From Embiotoca jacksoni (taxonomy: Eukaryota > Chordata > Actinopteri > Embiotocidae): a DNA stretch of 64,000 nucleotides. The translations under genes were made by a program, and so were the position numbers. Where the stretch lies: NCBI GenBank assembly GCA_022577435.1, contig JAKOON010000007.1, positions 20,941,866 to 21,005,865 of the forward strand, read 5' to 3'. Every line of letters starts with the position of its first letter. The first letter of the stretch is position 1. This document shows positions 48,615 through 61,574 of this stretch, one piece after another. The notes beneath the pieces are model-generated. The model had not been told where the DNA came from. It did not search any database and saw only the letters and a list, made by a program, of their open reading frames with translations.

Positions 48615-49076
48615 ACACCATTCCAAACAGGACTCCCCTCAGCTGCACATTTGTTGGGTTTTGTTGCTCTTTTTTTCAGTTGAAAATACAGCAAAGGTGT
48701 TCTGTTGAAGTCAAGTCAGCAGATATACATAGTCAGATCAGACTGTTCCCTTTTTTTCATCTTAAACAACTCCTATGTGATTGTTTTAGTATGATTGGGA
48801 TCATTATGCAGGAATGTTCCTCTCCTGCCAAACTTGTTCATCCGATATCTGCACACAAACTTGTATTCACATTGACACCTAAAAAAGTGTCACCTTTTCT
48901 ACTCCTGAGGCCCCATATCAGCACAATCCCACTTCTTTAATCAGTCACTGTGGAGGTCCACGTCAAATATGCAGGCACCCATCTGATCTGGTGACTTTTC
49001 ACATTTTCTGGCAGCGGAAGCAGTCGCCTTCATGGACTCTGAATTAAGTCAGTCTCCATGAAACAATATCCATCAT
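48615..49076. other. No gene seen
   Basis: Unique sequence between the LINE tail and the next LTR-like repeat. Confidence 0.5.
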
Positions 49077-49545
49077 TGTCACAACCCACAGCTGTCACTT
49101 GGTTTTATTTTACTTGTTTCAACATTTTTTATTCTTGATTTCTTTTTATGTGAACCCACATCTTGTCTTTGCAGAGCTTTGACTTCCTGCCTTTGTGGTT
49201 TTTCTTGTCGCTGTAATTACCTGCCCCGACCTGATTAGTTCCACCTGAGTCTGATTGTCTCTCCCTCCCTTGTGTATACAGTCTGAGCGTTTCCTGCCCT
49301 CTGTGCCAGTTTGTTTCTGTACTCGAGTGCTAAGTGGTCCAGCAGTTTGTTTGCTAGTATCATTGTTTTTTTTGTTTTTTAATTTTATTTGTAATTCTCT
49401 GCTCTGCTCTCTTGTTCTGTCCTCTGACTGTTTCTCTGGATTTGTTTGCCTGCCTTGTTTGAACTCTTTGTACAGATGTGCCCTCAGTAACGGTTTTTGC
49501 TGTCCTGCTGTTGGTTGCAAACACGGCTATAAATAAATCCTTGTG
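49077..49545 (+). mobile_element. LTR-like dispersed repeat, family A copy 4
   Basis: Starts TGTCACAACCCACAGCTGTC. The core GACTTCCTGCC, CTGCCCCGACCTGATTAG, TCCACCTGAGTCTGATTG, GTGTATACAGTCTG matches 37691-38080. AATAAAT near 49533. Overlapping ORFs on both strands are artefacts of skewed composition. Confidence 0.6.
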
Positions 49546-51736
49546 CAGAAAGAAACATTTACAATTTGTTTTTCAACGCAACTATGTGTGATGTCATTTT
49601 TCTAGGATGACCACGACTCCCTGTTATTGGCAGCATGTTTCTTCCTGTAACTCCAAACCATTGCTGCAGCTGTGTTTCAGCTTATGTTCAGTGGTACTGT
49701 GAGACTTCACAAAGATATGAGAGGACACAGGAGAATCAGTCCAGTTTCTTGTTCAGGCTTTTTTGTTTTTACCACATGGAGCCATGTTGCATTAGACTGC
49801 GCATTCACCAGATATGACATGTAATCACATGGTCACAGGTAAACTGACTCTTTTTTCACTGAGGTTGTACTTTTCACTCAAGTTGCACTTTGAAAGACAT
49901 ATTTTCTAAATATTATATATACAATAATATTGTTTTATACAGTAATATGATGCCTCTTGGCCTAATTGAAGCTACGGTCCTAAAGAGTCTTCACTGCTTT
50001 CATGAAATCACCTTTTTTTTCCTTCTAATGTTGGCAATAACAAATACAGACAATACATAAAGTATGAGAGAAAGAGGTAAATGGCATGCAACAAAATAAG
50101 AGAGTATATCAGAAGTTTATAAGTACTTTGATGTCCTCTGTCAAACACCACAGATGGTGTAGCAACATTACTTTTATAATGTCTGGAATAGAATATTAAA
50201 TGGAAAACGTCAAAACTTCATGCATTCCAATGGGGGACATCTGAACAAAGAAAACAAAAAAAAAGCGAGCATGTTGTCCTTGAGTTAAAGAAAAAGGCTG
50301 GCCATATTTATTTTATTTTTGTCAGTCCATTTCTCTAAAAGTGAATCTTAAAACCAGCTAGCACAAAGTTCCATTTTTAAAAAAGACTAAATATGTCATT
50401 TCCTAAAACAGCTGATCTCTGCAGGGAGGATAATCGTGCTTTTCAGTTGCACATTTTGGTGTGTTGGTATTTTCAGTCATGTATGTGGGATCAGTACAGT
50501 ATTCTCACATTCATCGTAAAAAGGAAAATGAACATGTTTCCCAGAGCAACAGTGTGGCTTACTGATGCACTGCTTATTAATAGCGTATTCCTTGGTTCCA
50601 CACAGCTCCATTATTGTCCATAAACTGTTTGCTTTTCCTGCAAAACCTATTTCATGCATTTTGTCTGAAGTGTCATCCTTCACTTCACAGCTCCGCTCTC
50701 GGTTTGTACAAATGTTTTGTGTGTTATCTGTGGATGTGAAAGCTGAGCAGAGCCTTGCAAATACAAGCACAATTTAGCTTTGTGAAGCAATACAAAGTTT
50801 TTCACAGAGGGGAAGTATTTAAGTGACATATTTGATGTAAAACTATATGTGTTGGATGAAAGTAGACATTAGTAGAAAAAAAACAAAACATTTTTAGTGT
50901 CAAAATAGGAGGGAACTTCCTGTATTTATGGCTGATGTGCTCAGATGGCCGGCTGATTCGCAAGTTTACTGATTGGCTGAGTGCTTGAATGGATGACTGG
51001 TTAAATAAATTGGCCAGATGACTGAATTACTGGCTGACTGAATTCATGCACTGAACAAATTACAGAGCCGAGCTCCAAACAGCAAGGCAACAAGCACTCC
51101 TCTTGGGACAGATTATTACTTTTTTGTGTTGTTTTCGTTTTAATTTCCATTTACTATTCAGCTTCCTCTGAATTAGAATATAATTATTATGAGCAGGAAT
51201 TTATCTAAGCTGTTGACAGAGCAATATGCCACAGCTTCAGAGATACAGCCGGTAAAATGGCACGATAGGGGTGATTGGCTTCCTGACTGGCTTAACTGAC
51301 TTTCCAGATTGACCTTGTTTCTGTCTGACTGACAGAGTGGTTGGCTGCCTGATTGACTGTCTGAAAGATGGACTCGCTGGGCTCATTGATTGGCATGTGA
51401 CTGCTTATCTTAAATGATGGAGAGAAGCAGAAATAAGCAGCAGATCAATCTCACTTTTTTCAGTTTGTATATACAGTATATTGCATTTAAATAGTCCCTG
51501 GTTTTATTTTATATGCAGGGATTGTATTCATTAATTTCTTGTTTTATTGCTTTTGTCAAAAAACTTCCGTGGTCCTCGATCTTTGTGTTAAATCTTTAAA
51601 AAGATTTGAAAGTATGTGCATCTACTCTGTGTGCACCAAATCTTCTTTGATGCAACATTCCCACAATATTAGATGATGAGAATGGGAGAACATTGTCAAT
51701 GTCTGTCTTTGTGTCTCTGTCTCCCTGCTGTATTAT
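49546..51736. other. No gene; degenerate GACTG/GATTGGCTG repeats 50950-51410
   Basis: Many scattered GATTGGCTG, GACTGGTT, CTGACTGA and GATTGACTG words occur at 50950-51060 and 51270-51410, suggesting a decayed short tandem array interrupted by unique DNA. The rest is unique. Confidence 0.45.
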
Positions 51737-52010
51737 GGGAGGCTGTGGCTCAGACGGTAGAGTGGGTTGAACACTAAGCAGAAGGTTGGTGGCTCGATCC
51801 CCAGCTCCTCCTCTCCATATGCCCAAGCGCCCTTGAGCAAGACACTGAACCCTAGTTTGCTCCTGATGGTGTACCATCAGTGTGTGAATGTGCTCCTGAT
51901 GGCAACACCTTGCATGGTGATCTGTCTCATTAGTGTGTGAATGGGAAAACAATGTTAAAGTGCTTTGAGGCCAAAAGGTGATAAAACTATACAAGTACAG
52001 ACCATTCACA
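51737..52010 (+). mobile_element. tRNA-derived SINE, full-length-like copy
   Basis: GGGAGGCTGTGGCTCAGACGG at 51737 (A-box-like TGGCTCAGACGG at 51746-51757), then GGTTGGTGGCTCGATCCCC (B-box-like) and a body to TTAAAGTGCTTTGAGGCC and GTACAGACCATTCAC. High similarity throughout to the minus-strand copy at 23553-23826. The 137-codon minus-strand ORF over it is spurious. Confidence 0.82.
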
Positions 52011-52465
52011 TTACCTGCCAGCTTTATTAATATGACCCCTGGTGGTTACTTCTTGCTTTTTGTATAAAATTACAAAATGTATGTGCATATAAATTGCCTA
52101 TTTAGTGTTGTTTCATCTTGTTTTCAGTTGTGCAAAATTACGTTTATAGAATGTCAAAGAAAATAACATTTGGCTGCAGAGCTCTTTGTTGCAACGATGG
52201 AATCAAGTGTACGACCTAACGGAGTTAAACATTTAGTGTATCTTCTTTGGGAATAGTTTTCCAGAGCAGCTTCCTTCAGTTGAAGTTTAAGGGGGTTGTC
52301 TGTCTTCAGTCTCCTTTTCCACAGGAAAAATGTTCACTGGGGTTTAAATCTGGTGACTGACTGCTGAGCTGCTTCTGGAATACCACTGATAGGAGCTGCA
52401 GCGCGTCCTGTGGAATGGCAAGCATTGATTGGAAAGGCAGTGGAGCTTGTTTTACAAAACAGGGT
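52011..52465. other. No gene seen
   Basis: Unique sequence with no repeat recognised. Confidence 0.5.
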
Positions 52466-52975
52466 TCAACATACCCAGAATATCTTTCTGTAATCTGCTT
52501 GAATTTAACCTAACAATCAAGCTGTGTTTACATGAAGCTGGTTAACAACTTGCTATTCAACCCAGGGTTTCCCAATCCGGCTACAACCATGTTCACATAA
52601 AAGATGAGTTTGCAGCCTTTGAACAATTACAAACATGGACAAGCGTACCGGCAGCAAAGGTATTTCATGAATGAGGAATAAAATATAATTTTATAAACAC
52701 ATAATCCATCTGAAAGCTGCAGCAGCTGAATGATGGAAGAATGTGCTGAAAAGAAATTGCCGATAGTGTGAATGTGTAGCTAAAGTTGAAAGACATATTT
52801 CTATGAAGTTCATGTACGTTATAATCCAATATCTCAAACATAACCTGCTCCGAAGCAGGTTTGCTCTGCAGCATAAGTTACCATGGGGATGTATTCCTGT
52901 AAAACGTGAGCCAGCTTCGTAGCACTGAAAACCCAGAGTTAAACCTGAAGTTACCTCGCTAACCGCAGTACAGGC
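52466..52975. mobile_element. Family D repeat, uninterrupted copy
   Basis: Aligns in order with both halves of 12926-14600 (see that entry) without the LTR-like insertion. It runs into ACCCAGAGTTAAACCTGAAG and CCTCGCTAACC at its right end. The 134-codon minus-strand ORF at 52691-53095 begins AASIKARWKQIKEQF but then has no recognisable domain. Confidence 0.5.
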
Positions 52976-53091
52976 CTCTACTCTCTTTACCAAACGGTAA
53001 CCAACTCTGACGTCACCCATTGGTTTGCTAAACTGCTCTTTTATCTGTTTCCATCTTGCTTTTATGGAGGCAGCAGTGACCATATTTAGAT

Positions 53092-54405
53092 TCAATTCAA
53101 TTCAACTTTATTTATATAGCGCCAAATCACAACATAGGTTATTTCATGGCATGTAACACATTAACGTCCTTACAGCAAGACGTTACAATATTATACAGAG
53201 AAACCCAACAATTCAACAATTCCTACATAAGTTAGGAGGGAAAAACTCCTTTTTAAGGGATAAAAACCTCCAACAGAGGGAAGAAAAAAACTCCCTCTTA
53301 AAAGGAAGAAACCTCCAACAGAACCAGGCTCAGAGGTGGGTGGAGCTTCTGTTAACAGAACCAGGATCAGAGGTGGGTGGAGCTTCTGTTAACAGAACCA
53401 GGATCAGAGGTGGGTGGAGCTTCTGTTAACAGAAACAGGCTCAGAGGTGGGCGGCCATCTGCCTCGACCGGTTGGGGTGAGAGGAGAGCACAGAGAGAAA
53501 AGGACAGCATAGAGATACAAGAGAAGAACTGTTGGTGGAGACGACGATCGCAGAGCAGAGACATGCAGCTCCATGACGGGACATCTGGAAAAGAAAGAAC
53601 AGAAACTATGCGAGTGAAGGAACTGAATGGAGACAACAGATAATAATAAGAAACTATGGGAGAGAAAAGGATGGTGAGGTATGAGTCAGTTAAAGAGTAG
53701 GAGGAAAGAAAAGAAGCTCAGCATGTAACGAGGTCCCCCAGCAGCCTCGGCCTATAACAGCATAACTAAGGGTTGGTTCAGGTCTACCTGAGCCAGCCCT
53801 AACTATAGGCTTTATCAAGAAGGAACGTTTTGAGTCTAATCTTAAAGCTAGAGAGGGTTTCTGCCCCTCCAACACAAACTGGGAGCTGGTTCCACAGGGG
53901 AGGAGCCTGAAAACTGAAGCTCCGCCTCCCATTCTACTTCTGTAAACTCTAGGAACCACAAGTAGACCAGCGTACTGAGAGAGAAGTGCTCTGCTATGAT
54001 TATATGGTTCTATAAGATTTCTAAGATATGATGGAGCCTGGTCATGTAGAGCTTTGTAAGTCAGCAGGAGAATTTTAAATTATATTATTGATTTAACAGG
54101 AAGCCAATAAAGAGAAGCTAAAACTGGAGAAATATGATCTCTCTTGCTAAATCCCGTCAGTACTCTTGCTGCAGCATTTTGGATCAGCTGCAGGTTTTTA
54201 ATGAGTAATTTGGACATCCTAACAACAAGGAATTACAATAATCTAGCCTAGAAGTAACAAACGCATGAATGAGTTTTTCTGCGTCACGCTGAGGAAGGAT
54301 TTTCCTGATTTTATTAATATTACGTAGATGAAAGAAGGCAGTTCTGGAGATTTGCTTTATATGGTGTCTAAAGGACAAGTCCTCATCAAATAGGACTCCA
54401 CAGAT
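53092..54405 (-). mobile_element. 5'-truncated L2-like LINE
   Basis: On the minus strand: the RT C-terminal region, a 3' UTR with CACCCCAACCGGTCGAGGCAG, TGGAGGTTTCTTCCTTTTAA and a GATTTGGCGCTATATAAATA end, then (TTGAA)n at 53092-53106. These are hallmark 3' UTR phrases of fish L2 elements. It sits inside the family E repeat and so is younger than it. Confidence 0.85.
53321..53453 (-). repeat. 37-bp tandem repeat, 3.6 units, in L2 3' UTR
   Basis: Units start at 53321, 53358, 53395 and 53432 (partial). The plus-strand unit begins GAACCAGG(C/A)TCAGAGGTGGG and ends CTGTTAACA. Only a C/A difference and one substitution separate the units. Confidence 0.93.
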
Positions 54406-54413
54406 GAGCTGGG
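53840..54413 (-). pseudogene. L2 reverse transcriptase C-terminal pseudogene
   Basis: Minus-strand reading: GVLFDEDLSFRHHIKQISRT and FVTSRLDYCNSLLLGCP at about 54400-54220, then after a shift KNLQLIQNAAARVLTGFSKR, PVLASLYWLPVK, FKILLLTYKALHDQAPSYL and VVPRVYRSRMGG, ending in a region equivalent to LWNQLP...FKIRLKTFLF. Breaks are few: one frameshift near 54210, one TAA at 54080-54082 and another shift near 53900. This copy is younger than the other L2 relics here. The palm catalytic motifs lie upstream of the truncation and are absent. Confidence 0.85.
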
Positions 54414-54790
54414 GGAGGAACAAGCAGTTGATCAGACTGATCTGATTGGGAACCCGAGGACACTACGCCTGTCCACTTATAGCGGAAATCTGACTGCACC
54501 ACAGGCCTGTCAATCAAAGAGACACACCTTCAAACACAGCTCCATTTGACGCCAAACGATGTCTTATTAATGATGGGATCATTTTCAGATGGACCATCAG
54601 AAAACAAATAAAAAGGAATGACTTTAGCAAAAGACATCATTATGAGATGTTGAAGAATATGTTGGCTCGTGAACAAGTAGAAGGGGAGTTTATGGAGGTT
54701 GGACCTTTTTGTAGCCAACCCGTCGGTTGTATTGCATTTTAAAGCACTTCTGCATTGGCCTCACTTTTCAGACCTGGAAGCTATTTCCAC

Positions 54791-55911
54791 TTTCACATAC
54801 AATCTATGTTGGAACCAGTCGACCGGAGACTCAGATCTGGTAGAAAATAGTTGCAGCTGATACAGAAGGCTGCTGCTCAAATCCTCATTCAGGCTGTCTG
54901 ATCTTTTTTTTTTAGAGAGACATGTAAATTACAGAAGTCAAGTTGACTGGAAATAAACACAGACACAAGTTTTTCACATCCTGCTGTGAAAAAGGCAGCA
55001 TTTTTCAATGACAACAATTCTAAAAGCCCGTGAGAAAACACCTGAGAGACAAAATGTTCATCTGAGGTCAGGAATGTCAAACATTTTTGTAAAACCCTGT
55101 TTGCAGAATATCAAGGCAGCAGCAGGAGGGTGTTAGGATCAAACTGTAATTTTGAGTGGACATGCAAACACAGCAGTTGTACCTGAAGCACTGACTGCTT
55201 GTCTAAATGTAAGCATAAAAGTTTTGAATCTTCATAACGATAACATTTACACAAATATCTCATCATAGACAATGCTTACTCCATGTTTGTGAAGACGACG
55301 TGGACGCTGCATAATTCAGTGTGACATCTGATGCATTGCTCACATATTTCAGTCAGAACCAACAGTGATGCTCGGCTCCGAGTCCACAAAGCAATCGCTC
55401 TGAAGCAATCCAATTAATTCTTTTGTGTCTCAGCGAGAAAAATCAATGCTACTAAAGGAACTGAATGCAATTCAAAGAATAATTTATTTAAGCAAAGTTT
55501 TGTCTGCAGGCTATAAACCTTGTAATATAGAGTCCAAGGGCAGCCCAGCACATCATCAGCTTGCAGAGGAGGATTTAGGGCTGTTTTTTAAAGTGTTAAA
55601 TTATAGAACGGTATCATGTTTGTGACGTTTTTAAATATCTACAAATCAGACATGCTAATTTATTGTTTGAAAATAAAAATACGGATTATTTATGCACACA
55701 TTGTTCTCTGAATCGTATTGGTTGGAATTGCTGCCTGAAAGATGCCGCTAGAGTTGTTGCTGCTGCTGCCATTTGAGAAATATGTCACCATTCAAAGTCT
55801 TTTATGCCAGACACAACAAAGCAATTTTGTTCAGCAACAATGCTCTGCTCATCTATCTGGATTTTGCTGAGGAAAACACACACAGGAACACAGATTTGTG
55901 CAGACTGAGGC

Positions 55912-55912
<1 letters not shown>
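54791..55912. other. L2 debris 54849-55080; otherwise no gene
   Basis: The plus strand at 54852-54898 reads LQLIQKAAAQILIQAV, an L2 block. The minus strand at 55075-54900 reads NAAFFTAGCEKLVSVFISSQLDFCN, similar to the ...EKLVHAFVTSRLDYCN L2 block. Both are decayed and opposite in orientation. 55100-55900 is unique. Confidence 0.45.

Positions 55913-55999
<87 letters not shown>
55913..55999. repeat. (AC)n microsatellite, about 43 units
   Basis: Perfect AC run of 87 bp. Confidence 0.98.
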
Positions 56000-56005
<6 letters not shown>

Positions 56006-56144
56006 CTGGTAAGGAAGCTTGCCTCCAACCAAAAAGGATCATACTGTGCTGCAGCACTGACACACACAGCGGGATCTGAAGCATGGTATCAGTCAACTGA
56101 CCGTGAGTCCCAGGTCATCAAGACTTTTTTTCATAGACTTTGGG

Positions 56145-56145
<1 letters not shown>

Positions 56146-56210
<65 letters not shown>
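56146..56210. repeat. (TG)n microsatellite, about 32 units
   Basis: TG run of 65 bp, ending in GTGCGCACC. Confidence 0.97.
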
Positions 56211-56214
<4 letters not shown>

Positions 56215-56347
56215 ACCGTCACTCAAAGAGCAGAGTGTTTGGTCTCGGTCTGATGGTTTCACCCCACGTGTGTGTGTGTTGGGTAGGAGTTACTGTAGAG
56301 CGGCCAGATGCTGCTGTACGAACTGACAAGTCCATTCCAACCCCTGA

Positions 56348-56348
<1 letters not shown>

Positions 56349-56429
<81 letters not shown>
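56349..56429. repeat. (AC)n microsatellite, about 40 units
   Basis: AC run of 81 bp, followed by ATACAGAGAGACG. Confidence 0.97.
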
Positions 56430-56433
<4 letters not shown>

Positions 56434-58334
56434 GAGAGACGATGGGGGAGAAAACTAGAAGAAAGGAGTGAGAGAGGTTTATGAGAGAAAGCTGACAGCT
56501 GTCTCGTACACACAGCGCTCTAACCCATCCCAAAGGAAAGTGCAATTTATCCACCATTTCCTAACCCTCCTGAAGGGAAGGTATCATTTTCCACCGCATA
56601 ATAAACAGCACAGCGAGGAGAGACAGCAATAAGACTTATTGAATAAAATTCCCATCTCTGCAGGATGAGCTTGGCTGTGTGGTGCACACTCTCCCTCACA
56701 CACAAACACATTTTGTCTGGCTATAATCGTACAGCAGAAAACTCTGGCGGCCAGCCACTCATACTCTTTGTATTTACACTCTGGAATACGTAGATATTAT
56801 CATACTGGACACACTTTGAGATGGTAAACACCATGAGACGCTCAGTGTCACATCCGGAGAAAAATCAGTGACTGAATCAAATGCTGCATGTCACTGATTT
56901 AAGAGGGAGCTTGTTGAGGGTGCTGATAGGCAATCAAGACAATTGATTGTTACAAATAGAATGAAAGACAAGTGAGCAGCTACAGACGGATCTGCAGTCT
57001 GATTATAGTGACGCAGACATTACAGTAATTGTACAGTCAAAATGAACATAGTTCTCTGACACAATTCATTAGTCACCACCACCAACCGAGGATTGTACCC
57101 TATGTGAATGTCAATCAGTCCTATCATCTCATATATCAAAATACATATTTGGAAGACCAGGAAGCTGAGCACTTGAATTTGATGTATAAATCAGGCAGAG
57201 TGTGGACAAGATTACCAAAACCCTGAGGAATGCATTTCAGCATTAATCATACAAATCAGTAATACTATGTAATAGATGAGAAGCCATCAGCTACATCTTG
57301 GAAAGATTTTGCTTAAAATAAATGATATCAATTATTACTTGCTTCTTGGTCACCAGAAAGACGTTGGCACTTAAATGTTCGGTACCACACTTGGCTCAGC
57401 CACAAAACACGTGCATTCATATATTGTTCCATGCATACTAAATAGACACTTCTTTTTTTATCCTCTTAAGCCCCTGGTCTCTTAGTCCTAAATCTAAGTC
57501 TGTACTTGTTTTTAATGAAGTACAGACTGCTATGAGTGTGTCTAATTTCAGTGTAATGAAGTTTTTGTGGCCTTGTGCCACTTGAGAGCAAGCGGTCGTA
57601 GGGTGCAGAGCCACTTAACACCGGGTCAAGGATATCGACGCTGTGATTCAAATTGGAAGCAGGAGGCAAAATGTCACAAAATGTGAGGAAAACAAGCCAT
57701 CAGCAGGTAATGTAACGCAGATACACGTAGCATGAGTGTAGTGAACAGGAAGAGGAGGAGAGACACATTCAGGGAAATCGATTTGATCTGCCAGTGGCCT
57801 CTTTGTGAAATGGTAGATTCATATATGAATGCAGATGCTGAAAGAGCTGCAGAAAGAGCACAAAGAACATCATCAACACAAAGAAGCTATGAAGCAAAAA
57901 AAATAGCCGTTCACATCCAGAAGAATCACAGCGTTTCCTGTTTGTTTACATGGTGCATTCAAACCAGCAAAACATGAAATTACAACAGACAATACACTCA
58001 GTGTGCAGCACATAAGCTGAGACTCCTACATTTTTTTAGTCTGTTTCTGAAAATAAAAATGATGCAAATGTGAGACTTAAATATTTTTTTTTCAACCAGT
58101 GAAGATAGTTTGTGTGGTTCCATCCTACTCAGGAGTTTGGACATCGACCATGAACAGCAATTCTTCTGCGGATACATTTTTGCATCTCCCTCATTTCTTG
58201 TCTCCTCTATTGCTATCTGATTAAGACAGAAAATGGCCAAAAACATCATTTTTGCATGCATGGGGATAAACATGTTCCTTTCACAGTCAGTGAAGTGAGT
58301 TACTTTACTGTATTATGAACAGAGGAGGTAAGTA
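56430..58334. other. No gene seen; block 56430-56545 resembles 61330-61463
   Basis: GCTGACAGCTG and AACCCATCCCAAAGGAAA words recur at 61410-61463 in the same order. ORFs at 57029-57226 and 57732-57977 lack recognised signatures. Confidence 0.45.
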
Positions 58335-58354
58335 GGGGGGGGGGGGGGGGGGGG
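58335..58354 (+). repeat. G20 homopolymer
   Basis: Twenty consecutive G. Its length may be uncertain in the assembly. It lies immediately before the LINE relic. Confidence 0.9.
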
Positions 58355-58356
58355 AA

Positions 58357-58745
58357 ATCATTCCCTATTTCAGCTCCTCCCCTCTGGGAGGCGCTACAGA
58401 GCACTGTGCGCCAAAACAACCAGAAACAAGAACAGTTTTTGCCATAGGCTATCACTCTGCTCAACACATAACATCTTCAACATCACTGGATGTCAGCCAC
58501 AGAAAATAAGCAGAGTTACACTCTGCCCCTCTAAACTACATGTGTCCCTGTACACACATCAGTCACAGGTTGCTCAACTCACACCACAAGGTTATTCTCA
58601 ACCTGAGATCTCCCTGTTTTGTCTCAGTTTTTCACAAAAGAGTTTATTCATAGTCATCAATACTCACAGAGACACTATTATTATAAGTTATTTCCATCAC
58701 TGTTGTATGTGTTGCATATAATAAATCAAAGAAATTATGTGTAAA
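58357..58745 (+). pseudogene. Non-LTR retrotransposon ORF end and 3' UTR relic
   Basis: 58374-58470 reads PSGRRYRALCAKTTRNKNSF, then, after a one-base shift, LP-stop-AITLLNT, like the GRRYRALRAKTNR..NSFLPTAI.LLN terminus of Rex1/L2-type ORFs. About 270 bp of A/T-rich sequence follows to an AATAAATCAAAG end near 58720-58733. Confidence 0.6.
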
Positions 58746-58869
58746 AGCGTCATCTTCATTTTTTAGCTACCAGGCCAATAAAACTCTGGCACTGTTGGCC
58801 AAAATGTTTTTTACGCTGAACCCTGAATATGCTGTAGTTTTGAGTTCAAAATCATCTTCAATGCACATG

Positions 58870-59060
58870 TCATGTTTGTCCTGACAGTGACTCTAGATAG
58901 AAAGTCAGAGGACCATGAAAGTCATTACAATTCTTCCATAATGGGGGAATTTATGTCTGCACCAAATACCATAGCAACCAATCCAATAGTTGTAGAGAAA
59001 TGTGACATTTGACAAAATGCTCAAGTGCTGGTGGTTCCACCGGAGATTTAATGCTGATTG
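58870..59060. repeat. Dispersed fish repeat fragment
   Basis: AGTCAGAGGACCATGAAAGTC, ATGTCTGCACCAAATACCAT, AGCAACCAATCCAATAGTTG and GTTGAGATATTTTAGTCTGG are phrases of a repeat common in teleosts, recalled from general knowledge. The class was not determined. Confidence 0.45.
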
Positions 59061-59188
59061 ATCCAGTGAGTGTTGAGATATTTTAGTCTGGTCTGGTGAT
59101 CATCTGCATGGCCAGACTTTGTGCTGCTGTTTGACTGCTTGTCTGTAATATGAGCCCTGTTTTAGGTGGTATTACCAGTATTATTAAA

Positions 59189-59314
<126 letters not shown>

Positions 59315-59598
59315 TAAGAAAAATAGTGTATATGCAAGTCAAGTGTGTCCAAACTATATGTTTGAGTAGATACAGTATTTTTTTTATCCGTGTGTTTATA
59401 TGTGTGTAAAGTGAATGACATTGTGGGCAGTGTCCACATAACAATGGATAAGTAGCTGAGGGATTAACCCATTAATATGGATAATATGAGTAGGAGACAA
59501 TATTTACTGTGATGGAACATCCATCTCAAACAACGCTGGGTTATCTGATTGTTTTTATTTAGTGAGTAAACAGCTAAAGGCCCGCGCTTATTGCCTCC

Positions 59599-60424
<826 letters not shown>

Positions 60425-60800
60425 TTGCAATGGGTTACGTTTCTGAACTCATCATCATGTATTCCACTTCCAGACTCTTTAGATTTACTGACCAATCACT
60501 GCTCTCCGATTGTTCCTGCCCAGTATCATCCAAATGTCCGTTGTTAGCCCAAAACTTTGGAAATGTTTCCAGTCACCTTTAAAACGTCTCCCTCCACTGG
60601 TGTCTTAAAAACCTGCCTAACATCATTATTAGTTAGTTTTTACTTATTCTCTCTGCAATGCTGTTGTGTATATTTTGATATATGCTTGTAATAATGTACT
60701 TCTATCCTCTCACAATGTTGTCTTTCTGTAAAGCACTTTGGTCAACGGTTGTGTTCTTTTTACATTTTTAATGTGCTTTAAATTGACTTGGTGTGACTTG
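60425..60800 (+). pseudogene. L2-like LINE 3' end relic
   Basis: The decayed frame around 60465-60620 (LFRFTDQSLLSDC, then an L-W/F-N...L..R..L-type tract) is followed by TGTAAAGCACTTTGGTCAAC near 60728 and AATGTGCTTTAAATTGACTTG near 60769, which match the 3' tail type of fish L2-clade elements. Confidence 0.55.
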
Positions 60801-61479
60801 TGTAGATGACACGTCATGCTTCAGGCACATTTCAGTCCACAGCTCTGAGCCCAGTTCATGGTCATGTAATTATTCACATTTCACTTTTTGTAACATCTAT
60901 GTTTAATATTTGTTAGTTGGGTGGAAAGAAGTCTGTGATCTGTCATCAGAGTACCATACTAGAGAAACAGATAGAAGGAGAGACAGGCAGATGTGATGCA
61001 CTCCTTCAACTTGTCTCAGACATCACCATAACTACGCTGAATTAAATAAATAAAGCACGGTAGCTGTTTTGATTTGAGGGTTACAAAAATATCTCTTGTA
61101 AAGTTCTCCTTGACACACAGTGGCACCTTTAGTTGAGGAATCATTTCAATTTTCGATGTGAAAAGAGCCGAGCTGTGCTGCAATCACATTTAATCTGCAC
61201 TGAAGAGAGGGGTCCATTGTTGCCTCATGTTTTGTTCTTTGTTATTCACTCATAAAAAAAACATCAACACTGACATGAGCCTTTTCTGGTCTATGAGAGA
61301 ATGAGCCAGATAGAATCAGTTTCTGCGACAGAGACAGAACAAGGCGGAAGAATAAAAAGACTCCGAGAGATAGAAGAGTCAGGAAAAAACAGAGGACTGA
61401 ACCAGAGCGCTGACAGCTGCCTCTTGTCCACTGAATTGCCTAAACCATCCCAAAGGAAACTGCTGGCTTTGCATCTGCA

Positions 61480-61482
<3 letters not shown>
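60801..61482. other. No gene seen
   Basis: Includes 61330-61463, the partner of 56430-56545. A TAA-rich patch lies at 61040-61055. Confidence 0.5.

Positions 61483-61572
<90 letters not shown>
61483..61572. repeat. (TG)45 microsatellite
   Basis: TG run of 90 bp. Confidence 0.98.

Positions 61573-61574
<2 letters not shown>

Larger units (their letters stand above)
52979..54790. repeat. Family E repeat split by an L2 insertion
   Basis: The left remnant to about 53091 and the right remnant from about 54406 to 54790 match consecutive parts of 20884-21400. AGTGACCATATTTAGA ends at the left junction. GCTGGGGGAG and CTGACTGCACCACAGGCCTG lie on the right. Confidence 0.6.

Noticed and set aside
51737..51800. 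tRNA gene
   Set aside because: A- and B-box-like sequences are present, but no complete cloverleaf is visible and the head continues into a SINE body shared with another locus.
52691..53095. 134-codon minus-strand ORF as a transposase or regulator
   Set aside because: It crosses the junction between two different repeat families and has no recognisable domain after its first 15 residues.
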